From Alloscardovia omnicolens DSM 21503 (GTDB lineage Bacteria; Actinomycetota; Actinomycetes; Actinomycetales; Bifidobacteriaceae), in the NCBI RefSeq assembly GCF_000420505.1, contig NZ_ATVB01000002.1, forward strand, positions 100,149-164,148: a DNA stretch of 64,000 nt. The letters run 5' to 3'. This document shows, piece after piece, positions 38,969-47,363 of the stretch. Position 1 is the stretch's first letter; every line of letters begins with the position of its first letter. Both the position numbers and the translations under genes were made by a program. The notes below the pieces were generated by a model. That model worked only from the letters and a program-made list of their open reading frames with translations. It was not told the DNA's origin and ran no database searches.

Positions 38969-39929
38969 GGTACTCTCCCTTATTATCGTGAATATTAATC
39001 CAGTTATTGCCTTCAGCTAAGGCAGCAGCTAACTCAGGTCGCTCGTCTAAAAGCTCCTCCAACTCGCAGGCAATACGAACAGGTGCAGCAGGATCTACTA
39101 AAGCCGCCGAACCAACTTCCACAGCATTTGCTCCAGCATAGAGGAATTCTAAAGCATCCTCACCGGTAAAGGTGCCGCCCATCGCAATAATCGGAAAATC
39201 ATGGAAAGTCTGACGAATTTTATACACCATCGCCACAGCCATCGGATGCACCGCTGGCCCCGATACGCCGCCGGTAATATTAGCCAGAATCGGTCGCCCT
39301 GTGCGCGTATCAATACGCATGCCCACGAAAGTATTAATCAGAGAAACAGCATCGGCACCATTGTCTGCTGCGGCACGCGCAATCGGCACCACATCATCCA
39401 CATTCGGCGTGAGCTTAATAATCATCGGTTTATCGGTCAGCGGACGCAAACGCTTAAGCAACTTAGCCAACGCCACCGGATCCTTCCCCACCGACGTACC
39501 AGACTTCACATTCGGGCAACTGACGTTAATCTCCAACATATCCGCGTCAGAATCGGCGAGTTTAGCGACTACTTCAGCAAAATCGTCATCGCTATGCCCT
39601 GCCACATTAGACACAACAGTGGCGCCCATTGCCTTCAAACGCGGCAAATCATCCTCAAGATAATGATCTACACCTGGGTTTTGCAAACCCACAGAATTGA
39701 CCGTACCGGCTGGGGTTTCCGCAGTTCGTGGCGCAGGATTACCCTCCCACGGCACAGGAGACACACCTTTTGTAGATACAGCACCGATAACAGCTGGATT
39801 GTAATACACCGAGCAAGCATCGAGATTATACGTGCCAGCAGCTGTACCGATTGGGCTTTTCCATTCAACACCAGCCACCACAGTGCCATGCGTAAACGTG
39901 TATGGTTTGGTTGCGTCAAACATCTCCAT
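38952..39929 (-). CDS. pyrD: Dihydroorotate dehydrogenase, class 1B catalytic subunit
   Basis: 325 residues from the ATG at 39929 (the frame begins three codons earlier at 39938). FMN-binding barrel with [17 protein letters not shown], the catalytic cysteine in [10 protein letters not shown], and [13 protein letters not shown] with [10 protein letters not shown]. The cysteine as base marks class 1, and the adjacent pyrK marks type 1B (NAD+-linked). The start is unclear because the region is a duplicate of the pyrK 3' end: ATGGAACTAATGG occurs at both places. Confidence 0.95.
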   Translation of the reverse strand: MEMFDATKPYTFTHGTVVAGVEWKSPIGTAAGTYNLDACSVYYNPAVIGAVSTKGVSPVPWEGNPAPRTAETPAGTVNSVGLQNPGVDHYLEDDLPRLKAMGATVVSNVAGHSDDDFAEVVAKLADSDADMLEINVSCPNVKSGTSVGKDPVALAKLLKRLRPLTDKPMIIKLTPNVDDVVPIARAAADNGADAVSLINTFVGMRIDTRTGRPILANITGGVSGPAVHPMAVAMVYKIRQTFHDFPIIAMGGTFTGEDALEFLYAGANAVEVGSAALVDPAAPVRIACELEELLDERPELAAALAEGNNWINIHDNKGEYRECIN

Positions 39930-39987
39930 TAGTTCCATCCCCGCTTAATTCTATTGCGCTTAATTCTATCGCGATTAGTTCCATCCC
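39928..39987 (-). repeat. Duplicated pyrK/pyrD junction
   Basis: ATTAGTTCCATCCC occurs at 39928-39941 and 39974-39987. Between them is a near-perfect 15-base tandem repeat CGCTTAATTCTATTG/CGCTTAATTCTATCG (39942-39956, 39957-39971). On the coding strand the outer repeat holds ATGGAACTAAT, which is both the pyrK stop region and the pyrD start region. Confidence 0.9.
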
Positions 39988-40811
39988 AACTCTTCGCGCG
40001 TAAAGACTGGACCATCAATGCATACTTTCTTGTTGCCATCAACTGTTGGCGTAATACACACCACGCACGTTCCGTATCCGCAGCCCATGCGCTCTTCCAA
40101 ACTCAACTGAGCTTCTACCCCATGTTCACGCGCCCATGAAGCCACTGCTTTCATCATGGGATGTGGACCACAGGTTAAAATATGCACGTCCGATAAATCA
40201 GGACGACCGTCTTGCTGGGCTTGCTGCTCACCTTGCTGCTCCTCTAACCAGCTATTGAGCAAATCAATCACATTGCCCTGAGCATTGTCAATACTGCGCA
40301 CATCATCGCAATAACGTGCAGCAAAATCATCAGCAAAATGCACATCGCGATACCCATACATAGCTGTGCATGTTGCATCCGAACGGCCAGCCAATTTTTC
40401 AGCCGCATGCAGAACCGGTGGCACGCCCAAACCACCGCCAATGGTTAAATATCGTCCCGGCGCGCTTAAATCGAAAGGCTTTCCTAATGGTCCGAGAATA
40501 TCGATGGAATCGCCGACGTGAAGCTGTGCAAACTCAGCAGTACCGCGACCGACCACAGCAAAAATAAAGCTCACCTCATCACCATTAATCTCAGCAATGC
40601 CAAAAGGTCGTGGAGAAATCTGCTGATTATTCTTCGAATACAAGTTCGCAAACTGTGCAGCCTGACCATGCTGAGCAATATATTCATCGCGTACAGTTAA
40701 ACGCACAATACTATCAGTAAGTAGCTCATGCCCTACAACCTCAACGGTACGGCGTGATGGCAGGTATCCTTTGCCTTCAGGATTAGTCTTAAGGAAGGTT
40801 TGGGCAGTCAT
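39975..40811 (-). CDS. pyrK: Dihydroorotate dehydrogenase, electron-transfer subunit
   Basis: 278 residues. FAD-binding domain (ISPRPFGIAE), NAD-binding domain (YLTIGGGLGVPPV) and the C-terminal 2Fe-2S site with cysteines in MGCGYGTCVVC and KVCIDGP. It passes electrons from PyrD to NAD+. AAGGACACT precedes the ATG, 17 bases after pyrF. Confidence 0.95.
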   Translation of the reverse strand: MTAQTFLKTNPEGKGYLPSRRTVEVVGHELLTDSIVRLTVRDEYIAQHGQAAQFANLYSKNNQQISPRPFGIAEINGDEVSFIFAVVGRGTAEFAQLHVGDSIDILGPLGKPFDLSAPGRYLTIGGGLGVPPVLHAAEKLAGRSDATCTAMYGYRDVHFADDFAARYCDDVRSIDNAQGNVIDLLNSWLEEQQGEQQAQQDGRPDLSDVHILTCGPHPMMKAVASWAREHGVEAQLSLEERMGCGYGTCVVCITPTVDGNKKVCIDGPVFTREELGWN

Positions 40812-40827
40812 AGTGTCCTTACATTAG

Positions 40828-41763
40828 TTAGGCGCGAACGCGAGCGATATCGTTTTTCATAGCGAGCGCGGCTTGGCGAGCACTGGTAGCAACTAGATTA
40901 AGTGCTTGTAGTTTAGTTCTGATTGTTTCCGCTTCATCTGTGTGCTTCCATGCTCCAATAATACCGCGAGAGGAGTTAATAAGTGCGCCTAAACCGTTTT
41001 CGTCAAACAGCCCTGCGAGGTCATCAGCTGTTCCTCCTTGTGCGCCGTAACCGGGAACAAGGAAGAAAGTATGCGGCATGAGGGTGCGCAGCTGCGCGCC
41101 CAGAACAGGATGTGTAGCGCCAACGACTGCGCCAACACGTGAATATCCGTACTTGTTGTCGCGCGAGTTTTCGCCCCACTGCTCGACCAGTTCGGCCACT
41201 TGAGTAGCAACAGTATGCGCGGATCCGTCTACCCGCAAATCTTGCAGTTCGTTCGAGCTTGGGTTGCTCGTTTTCACAAGAACGAAAATATCTTTATTAC
41301 TGTTATTAGCAGCCTGTACGAAGGGAAGAATACCGTCGGAACCTAAATAAGGATTTACAGTAACTGCATCTTCATGCCACACATCTGTTGAGCCAACACC
41401 ATTAATACTTGGTGTGCCTTCTATATGTGCTGCATATGCTGCTGCTGTGCTGCCAATATCTCCGCGCTTAATATCGCCTAGCACGTAGAGTCCGCGAGTC
41501 TGTGCATATTCATTGGTGCGCACATACACGTCTAGTCCTGCAGGTCCGAGCGCTTCATACATAGCAATTTGAGGTTTTACAGCGGGAACAATATCGTATA
41601 CAGCATCAATAATGGCAATATTAAAAGCAAAGTAGGCTTCCGCCACGTCACGCACAGTACGAGCACCGTTCAATAGTATTGGAGGAATTAGTGCAGGCTT
41701 AGGATCTAAACCGACAACACTGGGATTATCTTTAGCAATAATCGCATCAATTAAGGCTCTCAT
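40828..41763 (-). CDS. pyrF: Orotidine 5'-phosphate decarboxylase, type 2
   Basis: 311 residues, the longer type 2 form. SVVGLDPKP near the N-terminus and the catalytic DIKRGDIGST with Lys and two Asp. VPGYGAQGGTADDL binds phosphate. It turns OMP into UMP. It overlaps pyrC by ATGA. Confidence 0.96.
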   Translation of the reverse strand: MRALIDAIIAKDNPSVVGLDPKPALIPPILLNGARTVRDVAEAYFAFNIAIIDAVYDIVPAVKPQIAMYEALGPAGLDVYVRTNEYAQTRGLYVLGDIKRGDIGSTAAAYAAHIEGTPSINGVGSTDVWHEDAVTVNPYLGSDGILPFVQAANNSNKDIFVLVKTSNPSSNELQDLRVDGSAHTVATQVAELVEQWGENSRDNKYGYSRVGAVVGATHPVLGAQLRTLMPHTFFLVPGYGAQGGTADDLAGLFDENGLGALINSSRGIIGAWKHTDEAETIRTKLQALNLVATSARQAALAMKNDIARVRA

Positions 41764-43160
41764 GCCAATTCTTCTCCTTCGCTGAAGGCATACTCACCCA
41801 AACGTGAATAGGTCATAACAGCATTGCATACAGTAGCAAGCACACGTCCTCGCACAGACCACGCGTTAAAAGGGGTATTGCGTGCTGCAGATGCAAAATT
41901 ATCGGCACGAATGATCCACTGCTCATCAGGAGCAAGAATAACAACATCAGGATGTTGTCCTGGAATATCTGTTTGAGATAAATCGTGCGTAGTATATGCG
42001 CGAATTTCTTCGCTTGTAAAATCAATCTGAGCGTTATGAGCGTGAGCGTAACCTGCAATATCAAAGCTTTCTGCACCCAACAGTCGATTTGGTTCCACAG
42101 ACATCAGCTCAATAAGACGAGAATCATCAATATAGCCAGCTTCTACAAGCACTTTACGCAAAACTGGGTATGCTGTTTCCAAACCAATAATTCCGTTAGG
42201 AGCGGTGAGCATAGCGTCAAGAGCGCCGAAACCTTTCTCCTGAGCAGTATGTGGCGCATGATCAGTTGCAATCATATCGACAGTACCGTCGCATACTGCT
42301 TCCAAAGTTGCTAAACGATCATGAGCAGAACGCAAAGGCGGATTCATTTTTGCGTACGTTCCGTATTTTTCTACGTCGGAATCATCTAAAGCTAAATAAT
42401 GTGGCGCTGTTTCGCAGGTAATATGTACACCATCATCTTTTGCCTGACGGATAGCTTCAAAAGCTGCTGCCGTAGACACATGCTGTAAATGCAAATGCAC
42501 GCCTGTTACACGTGCAATATGAATATCGCGTTCAACAATAGCAAGCTCAGTATCAGCAGGAATACCTGGTAATCCAAGACGACGTGAAGTGTCGCCCTCA
42601 TTCATTACGCCGGTTTTATGATGCTCGCAATGGTCAATAAATGGGAGCTTATAATCCACACAGTTGCGCACTACGTCATCGAGAGTGCGAGCCGTTACTG
42701 CAGAACCATCGTCCGACATGGCTACAACTGGGTGATTAAAATGCCGTTCTCCCCCAGCGCGCATATCTTTCCAATCAGCAGGATCAGATGCCTCATCTCC
42801 GCTGCGCCCCTTTGAAGCAGACACGCATAAGGAGTAACGCACAGGAAGATTACCGCGATACTCCAAATCTTCTAAAGCATTCACACCGTCATATGTGCAA
42901 CCATCTGCAGCAGGCTCAGTATTAGGCATAATCAACACATTCGTGTATCCACCATGAGCCGCTGCAGCAGCACCCGACTGCATAGTTTCTTTATCTGTTT
43001 GACCAGGATCGCGGAAATGAACGTGAGGATCAGCAAAACCAGGAGCAATCATCCACTCACTGGCATTAAAAGAACGGGTAGCATCCTGCCCATCTGGAAC
43101 ACGCACGGTAATATTTTCACCGGTATCCCATACGCGAATATTATGCAAAATGACAGTCAT
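41760..43160 (-). CDS. pyrC: Dihydroorotase
   Basis: 466 residues, type I (PyrC class used by actinobacteria). Metal-binding PGFADPHVHFRDPG, HCEHH, HLQHVS and the catalytic Asp in ATDHAPH. It closes carbamoyl aspartate to dihydroorotate. GAAGGGG precedes the ATG; it lies 43 bases from the pyrI stop. Confidence 0.96.
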   Translation of the reverse strand: MTVILHNIRVWDTGENITVRVPDGQDATRSFNASEWMIAPGFADPHVHFRDPGQTDKETMQSGAAAAAHGGYTNVLIMPNTEPAADGCTYDGVNALEDLEYRGNLPVRYSLCVSASKGRSGDEASDPADWKDMRAGGERHFNHPVVAMSDDGSAVTARTLDDVVRNCVDYKLPFIDHCEHHKTGVMNEGDTSRRLGLPGIPADTELAIVERDIHIARVTGVHLHLQHVSTAAAFEAIRQAKDDGVHITCETAPHYLALDDSDVEKYGTYAKMNPPLRSAHDRLATLEAVCDGTVDMIATDHAPHTAQEKGFGALDAMLTAPNGIIGLETAYPVLRKVLVEAGYIDDSRLIELMSVEPNRLLGAESFDIAGYAHAHNAQIDFTSEEIRAYTTHDLSQTDIPGQHPDVVILAPDEQWIIRADNFASAARNTPFNAWSVRGRVLATVCNAVMTYSRLGEYAFSEGEELA

Positions 43161-43202
43161 AACTACCCCTTCTTTCGTTCCTAAGATTGTACCGATAAGG
43201 CT

Positions 43203-43634
43203 TTACAGTTTAGCTTCTTCGTCACAGTAATCGCAACGATACTGCATGCCCAAAGCATCTTCATGACCACGCACCAAATGGAACTGCTGCTTAATACCAC
43301 GTTCAGTAGAAGTTACGCAACGAGGATTAACGCAGGTAATAATATTAGTAACGTGCAAAGGCAGCACAGGCTTTTCTTTGGACGTAATAGAACCGTCGTG
43401 CACAATATTGACCGTAGCAGTTGGCGCAATCAGAGCCAAAATATTAACGTCAATAACAATATCGCTTTCAATTTTAATAATGTCTTTTGTGCCCAGCGTT
43501 TGACTATCGGCATTCATAATAAGAGCTAAACGTGTTTTACGAGGATCAATGCCCAAAAAATCAAGTACTTTTAAAGCATGACCTGCTGGAACGTGGTCAA
43601 TAATAATACCATCGTGAATGCTTGTAACTTTCAT
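43203..43634 (-). CDS. pyrI: Aspartate carbamoyltransferase, regulatory subunit
   Basis: 143 residues. The N-terminal allosteric domain (VTSIHDGIIIDHVPAGHALKVL) is followed by the zinc domain with cysteines in CVNPRCVTS and YRCDYCDEE. It gives feedback control of PyrB by nucleotides. A few residues shorter at the N-terminus than the E. coli subunit. ATG overlaps the pyrB stop (TAATG). Confidence 0.95.
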   Translation of the reverse strand: MKVTSIHDGIIIDHVPAGHALKVLDFLGIDPRKTRLALIMNADSQTLGTKDIIKIESDIVIDVNILALIAPTATVNIVHDGSITSKEKPVLPLHVTNIITCVNPRCVTSTERGIKQQFHLVRGHEDALGMQYRCDYCDEEAKL

Positions 43635-44623
43635 TAGATACGCACCTGCTTTTCCATCTCTTCAGCGTTATATCCTGGCAGTTCATCGCCCACAACCGAA
43701 CTTTCCAAAGCCATACGCATAAGCATACCGTTCTTAACCTGTTCAAAATACAAAGCGCGCGGATCATCATCAACATCTACAGCAATCTCATTAACTCGAG
43801 GCAAAGGATGAAGAACCGCTAAATTCGAACGACCGTGAGACAGTTTTTCAGCATCTAAAATATAGGTATCGCGCAAACGCAGATAATCGTCTTCGTTAAA
43901 GAAACGCTCCTGCTGCACGCGCGTCATATACAGAACGTCCAAATCGCCAATAACATCGACCATATCGCGCACTTCAATATAGGAGCATGACGGCGTTTCG
44001 TTAATACGATCAATCACGTATTGAGGCGTGCGCAACTCCTGAGGAGAAATAAGCACAAAATTCACATCGCCATAACGACACAAAGTTTCAATAAGCGAAT
44101 GCACGGTGCGTCCGAAAGTTAAATCGCCGCACAAACCAACAGTCAGCTTATTTAAGCGACCGAAATGATTGTATATCGTTGATAAATCAGCCAATGTTTG
44201 AGTAGGATGCATATGACCGCCATCGCCCGCATTAATAACTGGTGTATCCACTGCCTGTGTAGCAACTAAAGCAGCACCTTCCTTAGGATGACGCATTGCC
44301 ACTACATCTACGTAGTTCGACACAGTTTTTAACGTGTCTGCAATCGTTTCACCTTTAGAAGCAGATGATTGGCTTGCTCCCGCAAAACCAATAACCTGAC
44401 CGCCTAAACGCAGCATAGCTGTTTCAAAACTCAGACGAGTACGTGTTGATGGCTCATAAAATAAAGTGGCTAATACACGTCCGTCACATGTATGAGCCAC
44501 TTCTTTTCGATGCGAATCAATATATCGAGCTTTTAATAATAAATCATTAATTTGAGGAACGGATAAATCATCCAATGTAACAACACTCATTCCAGCTAAG
44601 GAAGAGCTTAACTGTGCAGACAT
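43634..44623 (-). CDS. pyrB: Aspartate carbamoyltransferase, catalytic subunit
   Basis: 329 residues. Carbamoyl-phosphate motif FYEPSTRTRLSFE, GDGGHMHPTQTL, GDLTFGRTVHS and HPLPRVNEI. It makes carbamoyl aspartate, the first committed step of UMP synthesis. First gene of the pyrB-I-C-F-K-D-E operon. AGAAAGG is nine bases before the ATG. The leader of about 120 bases holds a 14-bp tandem repeat. No PyrR gene or classic PyrR leader is visible. Confidence 0.97.
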   Translation of the reverse strand: MSAQLSSSLAGMSVVTLDDLSVPQINDLLLKARYIDSHRKEVAHTCDGRVLATLFYEPSTRTRLSFETAMLRLGGQVIGFAGASQSSASKGETIADTLKTVSNYVDVVAMRHPKEGAALVATQAVDTPVINAGDGGHMHPTQTLADLSTIYNHFGRLNKLTVGLCGDLTFGRTVHSLIETLCRYGDVNFVLISPQELRTPQYVIDRINETPSCSYIEVRDMVDVIGDLDVLYMTRVQQERFFNEDDYLRLRDTYILDAEKLSHGRSNLAVLHPLPRVNEIAVDVDDDPRALYFEQVKNGMLMRMALESSVVGDELPGYNAEEMEKQVRI

Positions 44624-44663
44624 CGGGCACGCCTTTCTGTGGAAACCTCATACAAAATCGAGA

Positions 44664-44704
44664 TTTCATACGAAACTTTTCATACGAAACTTTTCATACG
44701 AAAC
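44664..44704 (-). repeat. Tandem 14-bp dyad repeats in the predicted pyrB leader
   Basis: TTTCATACGAAACT is repeated at 44664-44677, 44678-44691 and 44692-44704 (13 bases). Weaker CATAC copies flank it near 44649 and 44711. The core TTTCATACGAAA is nearly palindromic. The array lies 41-81 bases upstream of pyrB. Confidence 0.9.
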
Positions 44705-44749
44705 CAAAATTCCATACAAGAACCGAGGGGCACTGCATGCGCTGTGACC

Positions 44750-44778
44750 TCATTAAGGGTAGTGCAAAAATAAGACAA
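44750..44778 (-). promoter_or_regulatory. Candidate promoter of the pyr operon
   Basis: Minus strand TTGTCT (44778-44773), 17 bases, TAATGA (44755-44750). The predicted leader to pyrB is about 120 bases and contains the 14-bp repeats. Confidence 0.5.
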
Positions 44779-44924
44779 GATAACAGGTGCGTGTTTGTGA
44801 GGGGTGTGTGGCTAACTATCTCCGAAACGTCCATCTTAAGCAGTCAAGCTATTTTCGAACCGTCAGTCCGGCACTTATTTTATGTCGTACTTTGCGCCTG
44901 AGTTTGTCTCGTAGGTTGTGCAAC

Positions 44925-44957
44925 TTTCGTACAATATTTCGTACAACTTTCGTGCAA
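44925..44957 (+). repeat. TTTCGTACAA-type triple repeat upstream of the antiporter
   Basis: TTTCGTACAA at 44925-44934, TTTCGTACAA at 44937-44946 and TTTCGTGCAA at 44948-44957. Spacing is 12 and 11 bases, about one helical turn. The TTTCGTA core also occurs on the minus strand of the pyrB leader array. Confidence 0.75.
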
Positions 44958-45021
44958 CTTTTGTGTCTTGTGCTCCCCTGTTTTGGCGCTCTTTCCTTTA
45001 TCATAGAAAGTGACGTTCACA

Positions 45022-45054
45022 ATCATTCAGACGCTCGTTGCGAGCGCGAATGAT
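45022..45054 (+). other. Hairpin in the antiporter leader
   Basis: ATCATTC/GAATGAT outer stem and CGCTCG/CGAGCG inner stem, with a TTG loop, 48-80 bases upstream of the antiporter ATG. No T-run follows, so it is not a terminator; it may structure the 5' untranslated region. Confidence 0.55.
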
Positions 45055-45101
45055 GAGCGTTTCAGCGCAACGTTCATGATCGGGAAAGTAGCCTGCTTGT
45101 T

Positions 45102-47162
45102 ATGGGATCGTTTTTACTCATTATTCAAATCGGTATAGCCGTAGTTATTTCATCCCTGCTAAGCCCCTATATTCCTCGTGTGTCTATGCCGCTGGTACAG
45201 ATTTTTTTGGGTATTCTGTGGTTCTTTATTCCTGGTTTGCCGCTTATTAACTTGGATTCGGAGTTCTTCTTACTCGTTTTTATTGCGCCGCTGCTGTATT
45301 TTGAGGCAATGCATATTTCCCGTTCGGGTTTGCGTAAAAACTTGGGCATTACGCTGTCTTTGGCTGTGGGATTAGTGCTTTTATCTATTGTTATTGCTGG
45401 TTATACGCTCACATTTTCGATGGCTGATATTCCTTTGGCTGCCGCTTTTGCCTTAGGTGCTGCTTTAAGTCCGACAGATGCTGTGGCGGTGTCACAAATT
45501 GGCGCTGATGCTCAGCTGACCGAGCGTCAAGAAACTGTTTTAGCTACAGAAAGTTTGTTCAATGATGCTTCCGGTATTGTGAGCTTCCAGTTTGCTTTAG
45601 CTACTTTGATTACTGGAACGTTTTCGCCTCTGAAGTTTTCGCTGAACGTGCTTTACAGTTTTATTGGCGGCGCTGCAGTAGGCGCTGTACTGGGTATTAT
45701 GCTTAATCATTTGATTGTTTGGTTGCGTCGTATGCGGTTGGAAACCACGACGAACCGTATTTTGATTGAACTGATGTTCCCCCTGCTTGTTTTTGGGGTT
45801 GCTGACGATATTTTTGAAGCTTCGGGCGTTATTGCAGTCGTTGCCGCCGGTTTGGTGGCACGCTACCATCGCGTGGGTGTGGGTGAAGATTTAGCTGAAG
45901 TCAACCGCGTCTCGGGTGCAGTGTGGGATGTGGTTGCTTTCGTGCTCAATGGATCTGTTTTCGTTCTTCTGGGTATTGAGCTGCCTTTGGCTATGCGTCA
46001 AACGATTGTGAACGATAAGGTCAATACTGTGGGCATGGTGCTCACTGCTATGGTCTTGTGCATGGTGCTTTATCTGGTGCGTTTCTTCTGGATAGCGGCA
46101 ACCTTACGTACTACAAAGTCTCATGAAACAGGTTTGCGCCGCAAAATGACTAAAGAACGTTGGCATTCTGCTGCTGTTATGACTTTTAGTGGAGCTAAGG
46201 GAACTATTTCGCTGATTTTGGCGTTTAGCTTGCCTTCACAGCTTGATACTATGACGGACTTCCCTGTTCGTACGGCTTTCCTGTTTATTGCTGCTGTTTA
46301 TATTATTCTTTCTTTGTTGATTGCCAATATTATTGTTCCTATTTTGGCGCCTGCAGAAAAAGATGAGGATGGTCATAAATTCGCTTTGGCTAACTTGGAG
46401 ATGCTTAACCGTACGCTGGTGGCTATTTCGCGTATTGATAATCCAGATCAGCATATAGCGATTGAAGCTGTGATGCGTTCGTACAATGCGCGTATTGCGC
46501 GTCAGCGTGGCAAAGTGCTGACTCCTGAAGAATTAGCCACTTTGCATTCTGCTCGTATTGAAATGCGTCATTGGCAAAGTACGTGGTTGGAAAATTATGC
46601 ACGCCGCAACCCGCAATATACCGATGCATGCCAACGTCTGTTGGCGCCTATTGAATACTCCTTGACGCATGACGGGGCTGGATGGTTCAAACATGTGCGA
46701 ACTCGCATGTACTTTTTGCGTTTGAAAACTGTGGTATGGATTCGTGTTATGCGGGCAGCTATTCGATTCTTGTGGACGCGCACAGTGCAAGTGACCACGC
46801 GTTCAGAAGACGTGGAGTATAGGCGCTCGGAAGTAACGCGCATCCAGTTGCAGTTATTACAGGACTCGATTCACCATGCTTTCATTTTGATTAATTATGA
46901 TCAGGTGCCGCCGGTAGTGGGTTCCACGATTGTGAGTGAGTTGCGTACCTTGATTAAGAGCTTGCAGATGCCTTCGATGGCTAAGCCGGGCGCTACCACT
47001 TTTGAATCTTTCCCTCATCAGTTTAACGAAGTGCTTTCTCAGGCCTATGCCATTGAGCTAGAAACTATTCGTACGATGGCGGATAAGAAAGAGATTACTC
47101 GCGAACAAGCTCGTACCATGCGTCACAATGTATTCCTTATGCAGTCAGATTCTGTGGCTTAA
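45102..47162 (+). CDS. Na+/H+ antiporter, CPA1 (NhaP) family
   Basis: 686 residues. About 12 membrane helices over 1-410 (ISSLLSPYIPRVSMPLVQIFLG), the ion-site motif LSPTDAVAVSQI and ESLFNDASGIV, and FSGAKGTISLILA. The C-terminal 270 residues are a large cytoplasmic domain, as in sodium/proton exchangers of Gram-positives. It exports Na+ (or K+) for protons. The ribosome binding site is weak (GGGAAAG, 14 bases off). It is monocistronic, with a structured 5' region. Confidence 0.93.
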   Translation: MGSFLLIIQIGIAVVISSLLSPYIPRVSMPLVQIFLGILWFFIPGLPLINLDSEFFLLVFIAPLLYFEAMHISRSGLRKNLGITLSLAVGLVLLSIVIAGYTLTFSMADIPLAAAFALGAALSPTDAVAVSQIGADAQLTERQETVLATESLFNDASGIVSFQFALATLITGTFSPLKFSLNVLYSFIGGAAVGAVLGIMLNHLIVWLRRMRLETTTNRILIELMFPLLVFGVADDIFEASGVIAVVAAGLVARYHRVGVGEDLAEVNRVSGAVWDVVAFVLNGSVFVLLGIELPLAMRQTIVNDKVNTVGMVLTAMVLCMVLYLVRFFWIAATLRTTKSHETGLRRKMTKERWHSAAVMTFSGAKGTISLILAFSLPSQLDTMTDFPVRTAFLFIAAVYIILSLLIANIIVPILAPAEKDEDGHKFALANLEMLNRTLVAISRIDNPDQHIAIEAVMRSYNARIARQRGKVLTPEELATLHSARIEMRHWQSTWLENYARRNPQYTDACQRLLAPIEYSLTHDGAGWFKHVRTRMYFLRLKTVVWIRVMRAAIRFLWTRTVQVTTRSEDVEYRRSEVTRIQLQLLQDSIHHAFILINYDQVPPVVGSTIVSELRTLIKSLQMPSMAKPGATTFESFPHQFNEVLSQAYAIELETIRTMADKKEITREQARTMRHNVFLMQSDSVA

Positions 47163-47286
47163 CTAGAGTGATTCACGCACGAGAGAAGGATTTTAGCAGC
47201 TGTTCCTCACAATCAGGCTTCAAACTGCGTTACACTCGATAATCTCTTGCCCTCACGCATTCTGCTTAACCGATTAACACACCTGT

Positions 47287-47328
47287 TATGCCAGTTTTGA
47301 TGCACAAGATGGCTTCAAAACTGGCATA
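47287..47328. terminator. Hairpin between the antiporter and glnE
   Basis: Stem TATGCCAGTTTTGA/TCAAAACTGGCATA, perfect over 14 bp, with a 14-base loop, between the convergent stops at 47162 and 47364. No strong T-run flanks it on either strand. Confidence 0.6.
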
Positions 47329-47363
47329 TCGGTTGCGCGTATCGACTTCACGCATGAAGAGGG

